From Ferrimicrobium sp. (GTDB taxonomy: Bacteria > Actinomycetota > Acidimicrobiia > Acidimicrobiales > Acidimicrobiaceae), in assembly GCA_027365375.1 (NCBI GenBank), contig DAHXNM010000367.1, positions 1 through 6,793 of the forward strand: a DNA stretch of 6,793 nucleotides. The letters run 5' to 3'. A program made the translations under genes and the position numbers. Positions within the stretch are counted from its first letter, which is position 1. Each line of letters starts with the position of its first letter. The notes under the pieces were generated by a model that did not search any database, had not been told where the DNA came from, and saw nothing but the letters and a program-made list of their open reading frames with translations. Positions 5,143 through 6,793 of this stretch are shown in pieces.

Positions 5143-5958
5143 CTAACCAACAAAGCGGAGGATATGCGACTCAGTGGCCAACACCTTCTCGAAACGTCTG
5201 CCTACGTCTGGCAGCGACTCAGCAGCCGCCATGACGACGACACTCCCTGGGCTAAGGTGTTCGATCAGTTGCTCCGCTATACGTTTCTTCACCTCCGGGG
5301 GGAAGTAGATGAGGATATTGCGCAAAAAGACGAGGTCGAAGGTTCCCAACACCTGCCAAGGTTTAGCCAAGTTCATCTGTCGCGCTGCAACCAGGGCGGC
5401 GAGTTCAGGTCGCACCTTATAACCATTGCGTTCGGGTGTAAGAAAGCGCCCGAGGAGAGGACGCGGCAGTCCTCGCTCAACCTCGAGCTCGGAGTACCAA
5501 CCAAGACGTGTCCGTTGAACCATGCGAAGCGACACATCGGTGGCGAGTATGTTTGCCGTCCGGGCTACCGACGGGAATCGGTCAATGAGTAGCATGGCCA
5601 CCGAGTACGCCTCCTGCCCGGAGGCGGCGGCACCCGACCAGACACGGAGGGCTCTCCCCTGGCGCTCCTCGAAGAGACGAGGGATCACTCTAGTGCGGAC
5701 AAGATCAAATGTCGCTGGCTCCCGGAAGAAGGAGGTCTCTGACGTCACCATCGCGTCTATCACCGCCTGCACGAGCAACGGTTCACGATCCTTCACGAGT
5801 TGATCTACCAGCTCATCGAGACTGTAGACCCCAAACCGGATCAGCAACGGACTCAGACGGTGCTCCACGAGGTAGCTACGCCCATCCCCAAGTTGAAGTG
5901 CGATCTCCGATTGGAGAAATTCTGCCAGCCGATCGTAGCTGCCCAAAGTTACCGACAC
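5143..5958 (-). CDS. cheR: Chemotaxis protein methyltransferase CheR
   Basis: A 271-residue enzyme that transfers methyl groups from S-adenosylmethionine to glutamates of chemoreceptors. The N-terminal helical domain (about 1-80) ends in the family motif TSETSFFR at residues 72-79. The SAM-binding loop is at about 108-119 (SGAAASGQEAYS), D141 in ATDVS is the likely ribose contact, and N196 with RNILIYF (213-219) are the other family landmarks. The length is normal for CheR. The frame is open much further upstream, but that part lies over the end of cheB. The GTG at 5956-5958 gives the usual N-terminus, lies 8 bases after the cheB stop and follows AGGTG by 5 bases. No TPR or receptor-binding extension is present. 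Confidence 0.95.
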   Translation of the reverse strand: MSVTLGSYDRLAEFLQSEIALQLGDGRSYLVEHRLSPLLIRFGVYSLDELVDQLVKDREPLLVQAVIDAMVTSETSFFREPATFDLVRTRVIPRLFEERQGRALRVWSGAAASGQEAYSVAMLLIDRFPSVARTANILATDVSLRMVQRTRLGWYSELEVERGLPRPLLGRFLTPERNGYKVRPELAALVAARQMNLAKPWQVLGTFDLVFLRNILIYFPPEVKKRIAEQLIEHLSPGSVVVMAAAESLPDVGRRFEKVLATESHILRFVG

Positions 5959-5966
5959 AACCGCAC

Positions 5967-6793
5967 CTACACCCTCGCCGTTCGCTGCGACAACAGCCGA
6001 ACTCTGGCACCGATCCTGCCAGGAGGCCCGACCAGTCGCGCCAGCCCCTGATCGACTACAGATCCGGGCATCCCCCAAACCGCTGAACTCCTGCGATCCT
6101 GGGCGTATATACCACCGCCATTCGCGACGATCGTACCCGCACCGACGAGACCATCTGATCCCATGCCAGATAGGATGACGCCAATCGGCCGACGAGCCAC
6201 CGTAGCCGCTGAGGCGAAGAGGATGTCAGCAGAGGGCTTGCATGAGTTGACCGGAGGGAGGTCCGTGTAACCAAGCAGCATCCGTCCATCGCGACCTTGC
6301 ACCTCGAGATGAGTGCCGCTAGGCGCAAAGCGAACGGACCCGGCAGCGAGAGTCTCGCCGTCGGCAGCGATGGCCACGTCGGCAGCGAGTGACGCCGCTA
6401 ACTGCTCGACTAGAAGGCCCAGGAAGTGTGCCGGCATGTGTTGAACGACGACTATGGGAACGTCGATCCGCCCTACAGCGTCCAGAAATTCGCGAAGCGC
6501 CGGTGGTCCACCCGTTGAGGCTGCGACCACAATGATCTCTGGAGTCTCCGCTACCTTGGTTTCGTGGTCATCGACCGCCGAGGTCGAATCAGCTAAGGGC
6601 ACGAAGATGCGTTGGCGTGCAAGGCTCCTCACTCGCGCTATGAGTAGTCGCCGAGTCTGGTCCTCAACCCGAAACGATGCTGGTTTAGCTACGCAGTCGG
6701 TCGCCCCCGCTAACATCGATGCCACGGCGGTTCGACTCCCTAGCTCAGTGAGCGCCGAGAACATGATGACGGGCACCGTCGCATCGATAGCTC
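5967..6793 (-). CDS. cheB: Chemotaxis response regulator protein-glutamate methylesterase CheB (5' partial)
   Basis: The last 275 codons of CheB; the start and the first part of the receiver domain lie beyond the right edge. The window opens in the receiver with PVIMFSAL (its switch region) and the conserved Lys in VAKPAS. A linker of about 40 residues leads into the methylesterase domain, which carries the complete catalytic triad: Ser in AASTGGPP (codon 6516-6518), His in VQHMP (6438-6440) and Asp in GMGSDG (6153-6155). CheB-P removes methyl groups from receptors and can deamidate Gln, opposing CheR. The phosphoacceptor Asp is outside the window. The ATG/GTG codons near 6776 are internal. 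The TAG stop lies 8 bases before cheR. Confidence 0.95.
   Translation of the reverse strand, partial: AIDATVPVIMFSALTELGSRTAVASMLAGATDCVAKPASFRVEDQTRRLLIARVRSLARQRIFVPLADSTSAVDDHETKVAETPEIIVVAASTGGPPALREFLDAVGRIDVPIVVVQHMPAHFLGLLVEQLAASLAADVAIAADGETLAAGSVRFAPSGTHLEVQGRDGRMLLGYTDLPPVNSCKPSADILFASAATVARRPIGVILSGMGSDGLVGAGTIVANGGGIYAQDRRSSAVWGMPGSVVDQGLARLVGPPGRIGARVRLLSQRTARV

Noticed and set aside
5959..6078. Longer CheR start (40 extra residues)
   Set aside because: The extension overlaps the cheB coding end and adds residues not typical of CheR; the GTG at 5956-5958 fits the family length.

Overview
The window carries a minus-strand chemotaxis operon on the right (about 2857-6793) and, on the left (about 131-2800), a gene-poor tract of decayed insertion sequences around one small toxin-antitoxin pair. 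Base composition is moderate (somewhat above 50% GC). GTG and TTG starts are common, and genes in the two tight operons overlap by 4 bases. The CheX-family gene beside CheY and the TnpB and ISL3-type relics would fit a flagellated actinobacterium, possibly a moderate-GC acidophilic Acidimicrobiia. That is a guess from style and content, because no taxonomic marker is present.

Layout. Bases 2-130 (+) hold the end of an unrecognised gene cut by the window edge. Bases 131-741 hold no convincing gene. Bases 752-1205 are a decayed IS200/IS605-type unit on the minus strand: the right-end hairpin and a tnpB pseudogene that keeps its N-terminal HTH segment and its C-terminal tail but has lost the middle, including the RuvC nuclease core. 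The relic contains a 15-base in-frame tandem duplication carrying an amber codon and a perfect 15-base inverted repeat. A diverged second copy of the right-end hairpin lies just past it (1261-1292). Bases 1333-1979 encode a MNT nucleotidyltransferase followed by a HEPN protein (MntA-HepT, type VII toxin-antitoxin), overlapping by GTGA. Bases 2146-2523 (+) may be an orphan gene. Bases 2601-2771 (-) are the C-terminal scrap of an ISL3-type transposase, too short to show as a normal ORF.

The chemotaxis operon runs right to left: cheB (cut by the window edge), cheR, an FCD-type GntR regulator, cheY, cheX, and a sixth gene that resembles a diverged CheX/CheC-fold protein. CheR methylates and CheB demethylates receptors (adaptation). 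CheY-P is the output to the motor, and CheX is expected to dephosphorylate CheY-P. The last three genes overlap by 4 bases at each junction, so they are almost certainly co-translated. The two unusual points are the metabolite-type GntR regulator inside the operon and the tandem CheX-like pair. CheA, CheW and receptors are not in the window.
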